This document shows positions 33,171-43,824 of a DNA stretch of 64,000 bases, in pieces (within the stretch, counting starts at the first letter, position 1; every line of letters begins with the position of its first letter). The translations under genes were made by a program, and so were the position numbers. The stretch is taken from contig NZ_JAKLJA010000035.1 in NCBI RefSeq assembly GCF_022213065.1, positions 1-64,000 on the forward strand, in the 5' to 3' direction. The notes beneath the pieces are model-generated. The model did no database searches and had not been told where the DNA came from. It saw only the letters and a program-made list of their open reading frames with translations. The DNA comes from Paraburkholderia tagetis. GTDB taxonomy: Bacteria; Pseudomonadota; Gammaproteobacteria; Burkholderiales; Burkholderiaceae.

Positions 33171-34373
33171 ATGTCCACACCCGATTCCGCATCCGCTGGC
33201 GAACGCCAGTCGCTGCGCGGCCTGCTGCTTCTGCTCGCGACCATCGCGGGCGTAGCGGTCGCGAACATCTATTACAACCAGCCGCTGCTCGATGACTTCC
33301 GCCAGGCCTTTCCCGCCGGAGCCGAATGGATCGGCGCGGTGCCCGCCGCGACACAGCTCGGCTACGCGTTGGGCATGCTGCTGCTCGCGCCGCTCGGCGA
33401 CCGCTTCGACCGTCGCCGCATCATCCTCGTACAGACGGGGCTGCTCTGCCTCGCGCTGCTCGCCGCCACCACCGCGCCCACGCTGCCGGTGTTGATCGGC
33501 GCGAGCCTCGCCATCGGCGTGCTCGCCACCATCGCGCAGCAGGCCGTGCCGTTCTCGGCGGAACTCGCACCGCCCGAGCAGCGTGGCCACGCCGTGGGCA
33601 CCGTCATGAGCGGTCTGCTGCTCGGCATCCTGCTCGCGCGCACGGCAGCGGGGTTCGTCGGCCAGTACTTCGGCTGGCGCACGGTATTCGGTGCATCGAT
33701 CGCGGCGCTGCTCGTGCTCGCCGTGGTGGTCGTGAAGAAGCTGCCGAAGAGCCAGCCGACCTCGACGCTCGGCTACGGCAAGCTGCTTGCCACGCTCTGG
33801 CATCTCACGGTCGAATTGCGCGGCTTGCGCGAGGCATCGGCGATTGGCGCGTGCCTCTTTGCCGCATTCAGTTTGTTTTGGCCCGTGCTCACGCTGCTGC
33901 TCGCAGGCGAGCCGTTCCACCTCGGTCCCCAGGTCGCCGGGCTCTTCGGCATCGTCGGCGCGGCGGGCGCGCTCGCCGCGCCCTGGGCGGGCCGTTCCGC
34001 CGACAAGCGCGGCCCGCGCGCCGTCATCACGCTCTCGATCGTGCTCATCGCCATCTCGTTCGTGATCTTCGCGTTCTCGGGCAAGAGCCTGATCGGCCTC
34101 GTGATCGGCGTGATCGTGCTCGACGTGGGCGTGCAGGCCGCGCAGATCTCGAACCAGTCGCGCATCTATGCACTGCGCCCCGAAGCGCGCAGCCGCGTGA
34201 ACACCGTATTCATGGTCTGCTATTTCATCGGCGGAGCAACGGGGTCGGCAGTGGGCGCGGCCACGTGGCATGCGTTCGGCTGGATCGGCGTATGCGTAGC
34301 GGGTCTGTGCTTCAGCGCGCTCGCAGCATGGATCCACTACGCCACGCGGGCACAGTCCGATGCAAACACCTGA
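33171..34373 (+). CDS. MFS transporter (YnfM/AraJ-like drug:H+ antiporter type)
   Basis: Started at the ATG at 33171 (MSTPDSASAGERQSLRGLLL), giving 400 aa with twelve hydrophobic segments. Early motifs NIYYNQPLL and PLGDRFDRRRIIL (the MFS loop 2-3 motif) are typical of the YnfM/NepI-like group, as are GLLLGILLARTAAGFVGQYF (antiporter-type motif in helix 5) and NQSRIYALRPEARSRVNTVF in the C-terminal half. Substrate is unknown; efflux is more likely than uptake. The gene is divergent from tRNA-Leu, with about 300 bp between them. Confidence 0.87.
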   Translation: MSTPDSASAGERQSLRGLLLLLATIAGVAVANIYYNQPLLDDFRQAFPAGAEWIGAVPAATQLGYALGMLLLAPLGDRFDRRRIILVQTGLLCLALLAATTAPTLPVLIGASLAIGVLATIAQQAVPFSAELAPPEQRGHAVGTVMSGLLLGILLARTAAGFVGQYFGWRTVFGASIAALLVLAVVVVKKLPKSQPTSTLGYGKLLATLWHLTVELRGLREASAIGACLFAAFSLFWPVLTLLLAGEPFHLGPQVAGLFGIVGAAGALAAPWAGRSADKRGPRAVITLSIVLIAISFVIFAFSGKSLIGLVIGVIVLDVGVQAAQISNQSRIYALRPEARSRVNTVFMVCYFIGGATGSAVGAATWHAFGWIGVCVAGLCFSALAAWIHYATRAQSDANT

Positions 34374-34503
34374 ACGCGCGACGCGCTTTCGCCGCGCGAG
34401 TGCCGCGCCAAGTACGTGTGCGGCCAGCATCGCGAGTTCGTAAATTGGGTCAGGCACGGGGTGTGCTGAAGAAGGTTTCCCTCACTCAGTGGAGACCCCC
34501 CTC

Positions 34504-34641
34504 ATGAAACGCCTGATTGCCTTGCTTCTCGTCACCGCGTCGGTTGCGGCGCTGGCCGCCTGCAACACCGTCGCGGGCGCGGGCCAGGATCTGTCCTCGG
34601 GTGGCCACGCCATCACGAACAGCGCCGAGAAGGCGAAGTAA
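34504..34641 (+). CDS. Entericidin A/B-family lipoprotein
   Basis: A 45-aa frame, MKRLIALLLVTASVAALAAC followed by NTVAGAGQDLSSGGHAITNS and AEKAK. The lipobox LAAC puts Cys20 at the mature N-terminus. The NTVAGAGQDL and AITNSAEK stretches are the hallmark of entericidins (EcnA/EcnB). GGAG lies nine bases upstream of the ATG. In enteric bacteria EcnB is a bacteriolytic toxin and EcnA its antidote; only one copy is seen here, so a stress or envelope role is as likely. Confidence 0.88.
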   Translation: MKRLIALLLVTASVAALAACNTVAGAGQDLSSGGHAITNSAEKAK

Positions 34642-34747
34642 CCGGCGCGGCAATCGCGGCGCCAGCGCATTTGCCGGAGCCGCGACTGTTCGCCAGCATT
34701 GCGCCATAGACTGAAAAACGATTCGTGGTCCAAATGATCTCGCGAGA

Positions 34748-35743
34748 TCAGGATGCCTTTCGCCGATCGTCGAACAGGAACGAGAGTCCGACGCTACCAA
34801 GGATCAGCACGGTTGCGACGATCGTGCCGACGGTAATCGGCTCGCCGAGCGTGAGCGCGCCCAGTATCACCGCGACGACCGGGTTCACATACATGCAGCT
34901 GCTCGCCACGATCGGGCTCGTGTGCCGAATCAGATAGCCATAAGCCACATACGCAGCCATCGTGCCGATCAGCATCAGATAGACGAACGCGACGATCGGC
35001 AGGAAATGCAGCGTGCCCATGCGCTCGCCCGTGATCCATGCCACCAGCGTCGAGATCGCGCCACCCAGACCGATCTGCAGCGCCGTCGCGATGAAGAGAT
35101 CGGCCGGCAGTTCGAGCCGCCCCGCGAGATGCGCGCCAATCGCCCAGAAGAGCGCGCCGCCGAGAATCGCGAGGCTGCCGCCCGCTGTGCCGCTCGCACC
35201 GCCGCCGTGGCTGAGTATCGCGATACCGACGAGCCCCAACGCCACCGCCGCCCATTCGCCGTTCGCGATACGCCGCCCGGCTGCGGCGGCAATGAGCGTG
35301 GCGAACAGCGGCACGGTCGCGACCATCACGGCTGCGGTGCCGGTGCCGACCGTGCGCATGCCGTAAGCCAGCATGCCGCTCGACAGGCCTACCAGCATCG
35401 TGCCGACGACACCTGCGTTACGCACCTGTGCGACGGTGGGCATGGGGGGGCGCCGACGCACGGCAAATACGAATAGCCCGATGCCGGCAAGCAGATTGCG
35501 CAAGCCCGAGAGCAGCAACGGCGGAAAGGAGCCGAGCGCCACGTGTACGCCGAGATAGGTCGAGCCCCAGACGAAATAGACGACCGCGAGTGATAGCGCG
35601 ACGCGGCCGCCGCGCGACTGCGGTAGCCGCACGCTGCACGCAAGGCGCCAGCACTGTGCGCCGGCCTGGATCAGGGTCTGTAGCAGCCCTTGAGCGATCG
35701 AACTGCCGGTCCAGCGGGAAGGCAAACGGGGAGGCATCGTCAT
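34748..35743 (-). CDS. EamA-family (DMT) permease
   Basis: The start is uncertain; the ATG at 35743 (MTMPPRLPSRWTGSSIAQGL) gives 331 aa, and the frame is open back to 35878. The core begins near VALSLAVVYFVWGSTYLGVH, the first helix of the YedA/RhtA type, and contains two five-helix EamA repeats (roughly 60-190 and 205-325; the second contains YLMLIGTMAAYVAYGYLIRH and VNPVVAVILGALTLGEPITV). Such permeases export amino acids or other metabolites. It is convergent with the entericidin gene. Confidence 0.82.
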   Translation of the reverse strand: MTMPPRLPSRWTGSSIAQGLLQTLIQAGAQCWRLACSVRLPQSRGGRVALSLAVVYFVWGSTYLGVHVALGSFPPLLLSGLRNLLAGIGLFVFAVRRRPPMPTVAQVRNAGVVGTMLVGLSSGMLAYGMRTVGTGTAAVMVATVPLFATLIAAAAGRRIANGEWAAVALGLVGIAILSHGGGASGTAGGSLAILGGALFWAIGAHLAGRLELPADLFIATALQIGLGGAISTLVAWITGERMGTLHFLPIVAFVYLMLIGTMAAYVAYGYLIRHTSPIVASSCMYVNPVVAVILGALTLGEPITVGTIVATVLILGSVGLSFLFDDRRKAS

Positions 35744-36406
35744 TGCACCGCGGAAAGGCTGAGGGCGGACCGCGGACATCCCGCCGGACGTGAGACGGGA
35801 CGAATGAGGCGCAACGGCATGATGGAAGCGGCGAAAAAAGAAAGTGCGAGATGTACCCAGGAAGGGCACGAAGGACACCCATTACAGCAACTGCGCGAAG
35901 GACCCGGACCGGGCGCCACGCATTATGCAACAAGGCACCGCGCAGCGGACGTAGCGAGCGCGCTTTATGCTCAGGCGCGCAGCTTGCGCGCAACGCCCGG
36001 TGAAACGCGGCGCTGATACCGACGCCACGACCAATGCGCAGCAAGCCGCCGTAAATCGTTCGCTTCGGCCGCGCGCAATGTCCACGGTAATTGAGGCCGT
36101 GTTAGCATGTTATCTGCTTTCAATAATCTTTCAATTCCTCTCGTCTCTCATGTATCCGTCGCTCACGCACCTTGCCGTGCACCTTGCCGCATCTTTGCCG
36201 CCGCGCGCCCAGCGCGGCGCGCAGGCGTGCGCGGGAGCGTTTCCGGATGCGCGCGCCGCCGCCCGACGACACCTCCCCGGCTCTCCGGCCCCGCTCGCCG
36301 CCGCCCGGCGTCCATACTGAACCGCCCTCCGCTTCCCGGAGCCGTTCGGTCGGGCTCCGGGCCGATCCCCCACCTTTTTCTATCCCGGATCGTAAGGAGA
36401 ACCACC
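35744..36406. other. Long gap before rnk
   Basis: About 660 bases. A short AT-rich island (36100-36135) interrupts the GC-rich sequence. A 9-bp hairpin CCCGGAGCC / GGCTCCGGG (36335-36361) lies 46 bp before the rnk start and could be a leader structure. No gene is supported. Confidence 0.4.
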
Positions 36407-36814
36407 ATGTCGAAGAAAATCCGCTATTTGACCGAGCTCGATCTCGCTCGCCTCGAAAAATGCGCCGCCGAACCTGGTGCCGCGCCCGCACGCCAGATCA
36501 TGCTCGACGAACTGCTCGAACGCGCAGAAATCGTCGACTCGCGCAAGGTCGCAGCCAACGTCGTCACCATGAACTCGCAGGTCACGCTTGTGAACCAGCG
36601 CTCGGGCGAGGAAGTCACGTTCACCGTGGTCTATCCGGTGAGCGCCAACCTCGCCGCCGGGCGGCTGAACGTTTTTTCGCCCGCGGGCCTCGCGCTGCTG
36701 GGCGCCAAACGCGGCGAGTCCGTGCGCTTCACGCCCCCCAGCGGCGCCGTGGAGACGTTCAAGATCGACCGCATCCTGTTTCAACCCGAAGCTGCGGACG
36801 ATTTCACGCTGTAA
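36407..36814 (+). CDS. rnk: Nucleoside diphosphate kinase regulator (Rnk, GreA/GreB-like)
   Basis: The ATG at 36407 has AAGGAG eight bases upstream. The 135-aa product (MSKKIRYLTELDLARLEKCA) has a short N-terminal coiled-coil arm and a GreA/GreB C-terminal FKBP-like domain (VVTMNSQVTLVNQRSGEEVT; SPAGLALLGAKRGESVRFTP). This is the Rnk family, which binds RNA polymerase near the secondary channel like Gre factors but with a truncated coiled coil; in E. coli it also affects nucleoside diphosphate kinase levels. Confidence 0.9.
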   Translation: MSKKIRYLTELDLARLEKCAAEPGAAPARQIMLDELLERAEIVDSRKVAANVVTMNSQVTLVNQRSGEEVTFTVVYPVSANLAAGRLNVFSPAGLALLGAKRGESVRFTPPSGAVETFKIDRILFQPEAADDFTL

Positions 36815-36885
36815 GCATCGCGCCATGAGCATCACCCCACTACGATCTTCCCGCCTCGCCTGACACGTTTCACACGCCAGAGCAC

Positions 36886-36915
36886 TTGCCAGATCGTCGC
36901 ACCACGGTGTATTGT
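36886..36915 (+). promoter_or_regulatory. Promoter upstream of the TPP riboswitch
   Basis: TTGCCA (36886-36891), an 18-bp spacer and TATTGT (36910-36915). It ends about ten bases before the riboswitch begins. Confidence 0.6.
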
Positions 36916-36925
36916 TTGGCCTGCT

Positions 36926-37048
36926 TACGCGGGGGTCCTGCGTCATGCGCCGCTTCGAACTGTTCATATGAATATTCAAGCCGCGTATTGCGTGGGTGAG
37001 AAATACCCTTTGAACCTGATCTGGATAATGCCAGCGCAGGGAAGCGTC
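36926..37048 (+). promoter_or_regulatory. TPP riboswitch (THI element) controlling thiC
   Basis: The conserved thi-box is evident: ACGCGGGGGTCC opens the aptamer near 36928, GGGTGAGAAATACCC follows at 36994, and TTTGAACCTGATCTGGATAA then TGCCAGCGCAGGGAAG closes it. These are the pyrimidine- and pyrophosphate-binding loops of the aptamer. The 112 bases between it and the thiC ATG would hold the expression platform. Binding of thiamine pyrophosphate should shut off thiC. Confidence 0.95.
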
Positions 37049-37160
37049 CGGACTTCGCAACGCATCACGCCTCACCTCACCCAGCGAAGTCCGTCAACGT
37101 TCCGTCTCATCTCCTGCTAAGCCGCTGTTCCCAATTTGCTTTGCATGGAGAGAGAGACGT

Positions 37161-39092
<1,932 letters not shown>

Positions 39093-39123
39093 GGCACGCA
39101 AGACGGTTCGCTGCGCCGCCGCA

Positions 39124-39148
39124 TTCGGGCCCCTCTGCGGGGCCCGAA
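39124..39148 (+). terminator. Hairpin after thiC
   Basis: A 10-bp perfect stem TTCGGGCCCC / GGGGCCCGAA with a 5-base loop, 31 bp past the thiC stop. Only a weak AT-rich tail (ACAATTTCT) follows. Confidence 0.6.
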
Positions 39149-39291
39149 ACAATTTCTAACGACTCCCACAACTCGTTGACAAGCGCACACACCCGGATAC
39201 CGGACGCGCCACTACGATGAACGTATTGGTAGTGCTCAACGGGCATGCAAACGCCCGAGGCGCCCCACCCCGATACAAAAGGAGTCGAAAA

Positions 39292-39513
39292 ATGAAAACC
39301 CTTGCTCGCGCACGCACCCTTCTCACTGTCACAACGCTCGTCGCCGTGATCGGCAGCCTCTCGGCTTGCGACAACATGTCGAGGCGCGACCGCGACACGG
39401 CAATCGGCGCGGGTGTCGGCGGCGTCGCTGGCGCAGCGATCGGCGGCAGTGCGCTCTCCACGATCGGCGGTGCCGCGGTGGGCGGCATCATCGGCAACCA
39501 GGTCGGCAAGTAA
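39292..39513 (+). CDS. Glycine-zipper (OsmB-like) lipoprotein
   Basis: The ATG at 39292 has AAAGGAG ten bases upstream; a longer frame from 39217 lacks this. The 73-aa product has a lipoprotein signal (MKTLARARTLLTVTTLVAVI then GSLSAC; Cys26 lipidated) and a glycine-zipper hairpin (AIGAGVGGVAGAAIGGSAL, then IGGAAVGGIIGNQVGK). This is the OsmB/glycine-zipper 2TM class of outer-membrane lipoproteins, often stress induced. The mature charged loop DNMSRRDRD precedes the zipper. Confidence 0.88.
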   Translation: MKTLARARTLLTVTTLVAVIGSLSACDNMSRRDRDTAIGAGVGGVAGAAIGGSALSTIGGAAVGGIIGNQVGK

Positions 39514-39775
39514 GGGCGGCATTCGCTCCACCGCATTCGCCACATCTAACGCAGCGAAAAAACCAACGACATTACAACAGGCAAATTAGCCGGCAATACT
39601 GGATTCACAGACCGGCTTCAGAGAGGATACGCGGCGCACGTCTCGCAAGAGCGTGCGCCGCGCTTGTATCTGGCCCCACCGAAAAGCGGCCGCGGGCACT
39701 GGCGTCGCCAGGATCCACCGGTGCCAGTGACAAGCCATGCCGCCCGTTCGCGCCGCACGACCGTACTTTCCCTCC
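39514..39775. other. Gap with a strong hairpin
   Basis: A 10-bp inverted repeat GCGGCGCACG (39631-39640) / CGTGCGCCGC (39652-39661) is the only structure seen. It has no U tract. It may end the upstream lipoprotein transcript. Confidence 0.4.
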
Positions 39776-39803
39776 TTGACCCTCCCGAACCATTTTCTAT
39801 GCT
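39776..39803 (+). promoter_or_regulatory. Sigma-70 promoter of the lactate permease gene
   Basis: TTGACC (39776-39781), a 16-bp spacer and TATGCT (39798-39803). The leader to the ATG at 39971 would be about 160 bases; nothing else is seen in it. Confidence 0.6.
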
Positions 39804-39970
39804 GCAATTGGGTATCGGGGACGGAAGCACAGCCTTACTGAACTCGCCCTCCCTCACGGCGGCACCCCGGTTCTACCCGCGCACCACGCGCGTCGCCGAC
39901 GCCACGCCCGGCACACCCTTGCGCTCGCACGCATCGATGCACCGATACCAATCAGCATAAAGGAGACGTC

Positions 39971-41572
39971 ATGTTCCATCAGCTGTTGACCCCCATCGGC
40001 AATTCGCTATTCCTGTCGTTCCTCGTGGCGGTGCTGCCGATCGTAGTGGTGCTCGTCCTGCTCGGCTGGGCGCGCCGGCCCGCGTGGCAGGCTTCGCTCG
40101 CGGGCCTCATCGTGGGCCTGGTCGTCGCCATCGTGGGCTGGCAGTTTCCCGTCAACCTCGCCATCAGTTCGGTGCTCAACGGCGTGGTCTTCGCGCTGTG
40201 GCCGGTCATGTGGATCGTCGTCACGGCCATCCTGCTCTACAACATCGCGCTGCGCTCGGGGCGTTTCGCGGCCTTTCGCATGTGGCTGCTCGACAATCTG
40301 CCCAACGACCGGCGCATCGTGCTCGTGGTGGTGGGCTTTTCGTTCGGCGCGCTGTTCGAGGGCATCTCCGGCTTCGGCACGCCCGTCGCGATCACCAGTT
40401 CGCTCTTGATCATGCTCGGCTTCCCGGCGCTCGAGGCACTCACCTTCACGCTGATCTTCAACACGGCACCGGTGGCGTTCGGCGCGCTCGGCGTGCCGAT
40501 CACGGTGCTCGGCGCAGTCACCCACCTGCCGGCCGATGCGCTCGGGCAAATGGTCGGCCGCCAGTTGCCGTTCTTCGCCCTGGCGCTGCCCTTCTACGTC
40601 ATCGCCATCTATGCGGGCGTGCGCGGCATGCTGCGCATCTGGCCGGTGCTGCTGGTCTCGGGCGGCAGCTTCGCGATCACGCAGTTCGTCACCGCTAACT
40701 TCATCAACTACAGCCTGACCGACGTGCTTTCGTCGCTTGTCTCGCTGATCCTGACGATCCTGTTTCTGCGCATCTGGAAGCCAGCGGCCGATCCGCGCTT
40801 CGAGATCAAGGTCGACCGTGCGAAGGAAGTGCGCAGCGACGTGCCGGGCGCGCAGGGATGGTATCCATGGATCATCGTGTCCGTCGTCGTGATTCTCTGG
40901 ACGATCGCCAAGGTGTTTGCGATCGGCGACTTGAAGGTGCACTGGCCGGGCCTCGACAAGGCCGTCTACATCACGCTGTACAAGACGCCGTATGGCGCGA
41001 TCTGGGACTTCCAGCCGCTCGGCACGGGCACGGCGATTCTCCTCGCGGCGATCCTCACCGCGTTGATCGTGCGACTGAAGCCCGCCGACTTCGGCGCCGC
41101 GATCGTCGACACCTGGGTGCAGACGCGTATCGCCATCCTGACCGTCGCGACCATCGTCGGGCTCGCGTTCCTGATGAACTACTCGGGTCTCACCTACACG
41201 CTGGGTCTGGGCGTTGCCTCGGTAGGCGCGTTCTTTCCGCTCGTCTCGGCGTTCCTCGGCTGGGTTGCCGTGTTCCTCTCGGGCAGCGATACCTCGGGCA
41301 ACGCGCTGTTCGGCAATCTGCAGGTGGTGGCCGCGAACCAGCTCAACCTCAACCCCGTGCTGATGGCGGCGACCAATTCGTCAGGCGGCGTCATGGGCAA
41401 AATGATCTCGCCGCAGAACATCGCGACAGGTGTGGCGACAACGGATCTCAAGGGCAAGGAAGGCCACGTGTTCGCGAAGACCTTCAAGCACTCGATCCTG
41501 CTGACAGTGCTGCTCGGCATTCTCGTGTGGCTGCAGCAGAACGTATTCACGTGGATGATTCCGCCGCATTGA
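39971..41572 (+). CDS. lldP: L-lactate permease (LctP family)
   Basis: AAGGAG lies five bases upstream of the ATG. The 533-aa product (MFHQLLTPIGNSLFLSFLVA) is a polytopic membrane protein with at least twelve hydrophobic segments. Family signatures are FGALFEGISGFGTPVAITSS, FNTAPVAFGALGVPI, and near the C-terminus SGSDTSGNALFGNLQV, ATNSSGGVMGKMISPQNIAT. Such proteins import lactate or glycolate with protons. No lactate dehydrogenase is next to it, so substrate preference is inferred from the family. Confidence 0.93.
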   Translation: MFHQLLTPIGNSLFLSFLVAVLPIVVVLVLLGWARRPAWQASLAGLIVGLVVAIVGWQFPVNLAISSVLNGVVFALWPVMWIVVTAILLYNIALRSGRFAAFRMWLLDNLPNDRRIVLVVVGFSFGALFEGISGFGTPVAITSSLLIMLGFPALEALTFTLIFNTAPVAFGALGVPITVLGAVTHLPADALGQMVGRQLPFFALALPFYVIAIYAGVRGMLRIWPVLLVSGGSFAITQFVTANFINYSLTDVLSSLVSLILTILFLRIWKPAADPRFEIKVDRAKEVRSDVPGAQGWYPWIIVSVVVILWTIAKVFAIGDLKVHWPGLDKAVYITLYKTPYGAIWDFQPLGTGTAILLAAILTALIVRLKPADFGAAIVDTWVQTRIAILTVATIVGLAFLMNYSGLTYTLGLGVASVGAFFPLVSAFLGWVAVFLSGSDTSGNALFGNLQVVAANQLNLNPVLMAATNSSGGVMGKMISPQNIATGVATTDLKGKEGHVFAKTFKHSILLTVLLGILVWLQQNVFTWMIPPH

Positions 41573-41613
41573 AAGCGTCGCGCGGCGCGCGTGAATGCGC
41601 ACAAAAACGGCAT

Positions 41614-41653
41614 AAAAAAACCGCCTGCGAATCGATGAATCGCAGGCGGTTTT
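41614..41653. terminator. Bidirectional terminator between lldP and bamC
   Basis: A 14-bp stem AAAACCGCCTGCGA / TCGCAGGCGGTTTT with A and T runs outside, serving both convergent genes. Confidence 0.92.
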
Positions 41654-41704
41654 CTTGATTGCCCTGGGGCGGCCTCGGTGCCGCCCGCTGCGTCTCGAGA
41701 ACGC

Positions 41705-42940
41705 TTATTGCAACTGTTCGACCACGAGGCCCATGATCTCTTGAGCCGGACGCGACGAGTCGACCTGGTCTTTGTCGTCGAGCACCGACACGCGGGTCTG
41801 GTTCTCGGTCACGGCGCGCACGTTGAGCTTGTACTGCTTCGCGACCTTGTCCTTGTGGCCGTGGAAGAGCTGGCTCCAGAAGCCCTGCTCCACCGAGCTC
41901 AGGTCCTGCGGATCGACATAGCGCAGGTAGTAGATGCCCTTCGTGCGGTCGCGGTCGTCCACCGTGAAGTTCGCGCGGTCGAGCGCGACACCCACACGCA
42001 GCCATGCGCGGTCGTACGGCTCGGAGAGCGTGAGCTCGGTCGACGTGTACTGCCCGCCCGCGGCGCCGTTCGACGAGGAGGACGGCGTGCTCTGGCCAGC
42101 GGCGGCCGCGTTCTGCGCCGCGATGGCGGCTGCTGCGGCGTCGGGACCCTTGGCCGACGCATTCTTCGCGCTGCCGTTCGCCTTCGCGTCGGCCTCGGCG
42201 GAGATCTGTGCGTCGGGCACACCGGGCTTGGCGCGCGCGAGCGTCACCATGAGCCGCTTGAGGTATTCCGTTTCGAGCGCCGGATCGTTGGGCTTCGGCA
42301 CCCACTTGCTGGTGTCGTTGTTGGTGCCGGTCAGCTGCTCGCTCAGGCCCTTCTGGCTGATGAAGATATACGTGCCACCCGTGGGCGACGTTTCGAGACG
42401 CGTGCGGTACTTGTTGCGCTCCGCCGTGACGTACGAATTGCCCATGGCCCACGACAGCGTATTGCGGATGAGACCGTCGTTGATCTTCGGATGGGTCTCG
42501 TTCCAGTCGGTTTCCATCACGCCCTTGTCGCGCTGGTCGACCACCAGCAGGAAGCCCTGCTCCTGCCAGAAGCGGCGCACCTGCGGCCAGACCTGGTCGG
42601 GCGTGCGGCTGTCGATGACAAGCCAGCTTTCCGTGCCGTCACGCTGAATGTGCATGCCGGGCACCTGCGGGAGCACCTGGGTCTCGTCGGAGGGCGGCGC
42701 GGCGGCCTGAACCTGCTTGAGCGCGGACAGCGAGGTTTCGCCGCCCTGCGGAGGCAGCGAGCGCTGATCGCCCGCTTCGTCGAGCATGTTGGGCGGAACG
42801 GCCAGCGACGCCTGCTTCGCCTTTGCGTCGCTGCGGTAATCGATCTTGCCGGGCGTCGGCGAGCTGCAGCCGGCGACCAGCCCGCCCGCCATCAGGAGCG
42901 CGAGCGCGCGTGCGGCAAGACGTTGGTGAAAATCACTCAT
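41705..42940 (-). CDS. bamC: Outer membrane assembly lipoprotein BamC
   Basis: The 411-aa product starts MSDFHQRLAARALALLMAGG and has lipobox LVAGC (Cys25), so it is lipidated and sent to the outer membrane. Two helix-grip domains are visible: residues about 105-230 (WLVIDSRTPDQVWPQVRRFW) and 300-410 (LTLSEPYDRAWLRVGVALDR), joined by an Ala/Ser-rich linker. BamC is an accessory subunit of the BAM machine that inserts outer-membrane beta-barrels. It is longer than E. coli BamC (344 aa), mainly in the linker. It stands alone; its usual neighbour dapA is not adjacent. Confidence 0.9.
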   Translation of the reverse strand: MSDFHQRLAARALALLMAGGLVAGCSSPTPGKIDYRSDAKAKQASLAVPPNMLDEAGDQRSLPPQGGETSLSALKQVQAAAPPSDETQVLPQVPGMHIQRDGTESWLVIDSRTPDQVWPQVRRFWQEQGFLLVVDQRDKGVMETDWNETHPKINDGLIRNTLSWAMGNSYVTAERNKYRTRLETSPTGGTYIFISQKGLSEQLTGTNNDTSKWVPKPNDPALETEYLKRLMVTLARAKPGVPDAQISAEADAKANGSAKNASAKGPDAAAAAIAAQNAAAAGQSTPSSSSNGAAGGQYTSTELTLSEPYDRAWLRVGVALDRANFTVDDRDRTKGIYYLRYVDPQDLSSVEQGFWSQLFHGHKDKVAKQYKLNVRAVTENQTRVSVLDDKDQVDSSRPAQEIMGLVVEQLQ

Positions 42941-42995
42941 GTTCGGGTAATCCCTTCGGCTAGGCCACGGGCTAGTTTCCGTGGATCAACCCGAG

Positions 42996-43025
42996 ATTTT
43001 ACCGGCGAGATGCCGTGCTGTGCAA
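42996..43025 (-). promoter_or_regulatory. Promoter of bamC
   Basis: On the minus strand TTGCAC (43025-43020), an 18-bp spacer and TAAAAT (43001-42996), about 55 bp before the bamC ATG. Confidence 0.6.
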
Positions 43026-43335
43026 AAACCGGATACAGCGGCGCCACCAGGCGCGCATCGGCCCGGCAAACAAAGGCCCTAACCCGCCGGGTGACGGGTC
43101 GCGAGGCCAGCTTTGACACCATCCATGTAACGTTTTTCAACATTCAAAAAAGCCCTCTCCGGGCCTGCATATCAGAAAAATCTCTTTATTGATCAATGGC
43201 TTGCGAGGAAAAGCGGCGTGCCACCGAATTTGCGCCGGTCGGCACTGGCGTCTCGCGGGTCTTGTACAAGCGACCCGGTGCTAATTTCCCCAAGAAAAAA
43301 GAGATAAGTCTGAAGAACAACATCCGGAGAGATTA
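43026..43335. other. Gap before the DUF2844 gene
   Basis: About 310 bases, AT-rich between 43130 and 43200. A perfect TTGACA occurs at 43112-43117 but no -10 box lies at the right distance. The stretch GAGAGATT directly before the ATG at 43336 is the ribosome site. Confidence 0.4.
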
Positions 43336-43824
43336 ATGACAGCTTGCAGCCGCTTGCAGGCGGGCCGCGCAGCGGCCTTCGCCTGCGTCTTCTCGTGCCT
43401 TGCGGCCAGCGCAGCACCGGCCCAGGCAGCGCTCGGCGACACGGCCCCGCCCAACGTCCCCCAAACCTCCGCCCTCGCTGCCTCCCAGACATTCGCGGGC
43501 GGCGCGGCGCGCGTGACGAGCTATGTCGACGCGGGCGGCACGCGCTTGAACGAGTACATCGCCACCCGCAGCGGCGAAATTTTCGCCTATACGTGGCAAG
43601 GCCCCACCCCGCCGGATTTCGATACGCTGCTCGGCCGCTATGCCGCCGACTGGCGCAGCGGCGCAGCCGTGCTTCATGCCGCCGGACGCGACGGCTTGCA
43701 CGCAGCACGCGTCGATACACCCACGGTCGTCGTCGAATCCGGCGGCCACATGCGCAGCTATGTCGGCCGCGCGTGGCTGCCGGCGGCGCTGCCTGCGGGC
43801 ATCACGGAAGGAGACCTGCGATGA
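43336..43824 (+). CDS. DUF2844 secreted protein
   Basis: The 162-aa product begins with a signal peptide (RAAAFACVFSCLAASAAPAQ, cleavage near AQA-ALG). The mature domain carries the DUF2844 landmarks: TSYVDAGGTRLNEYIATRSG, IFAYTWQGPTPPDFDTLLGR and the C-terminal HMRSYVGRAWLPAALPAGIT. DUF2844 occurs in Burkholderia-type bacteria next to DUF3443. Its stop overlaps the start of the DUF3443 gene (ATGA), so the two are translationally coupled. The function is unknown; the mature part is small, soluble and periplasmic or exported. Confidence 0.85.
   Translation: MTACSRLQAGRAAAFACVFSCLAASAAPAQAALGDTAPPNVPQTSALAASQTFAGGAARVTSYVDAGGTRLNEYIATRSGEIFAYTWQGPTPPDFDTLLGRYAADWRSGAAVLHAAGRDGLHAARVDTPTVVVESGGHMRSYVGRAWLPAALPAGITEGDLR

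Noticed and set aside
32670..34457. 595-codon open frame on the minus strand across the intron and the MFS gene
   Set aside because: Arg/Ala/Glu-rich shadow of the MFS reading frame; it runs through tRNA-Leu and its intron and has no recognisable domain.
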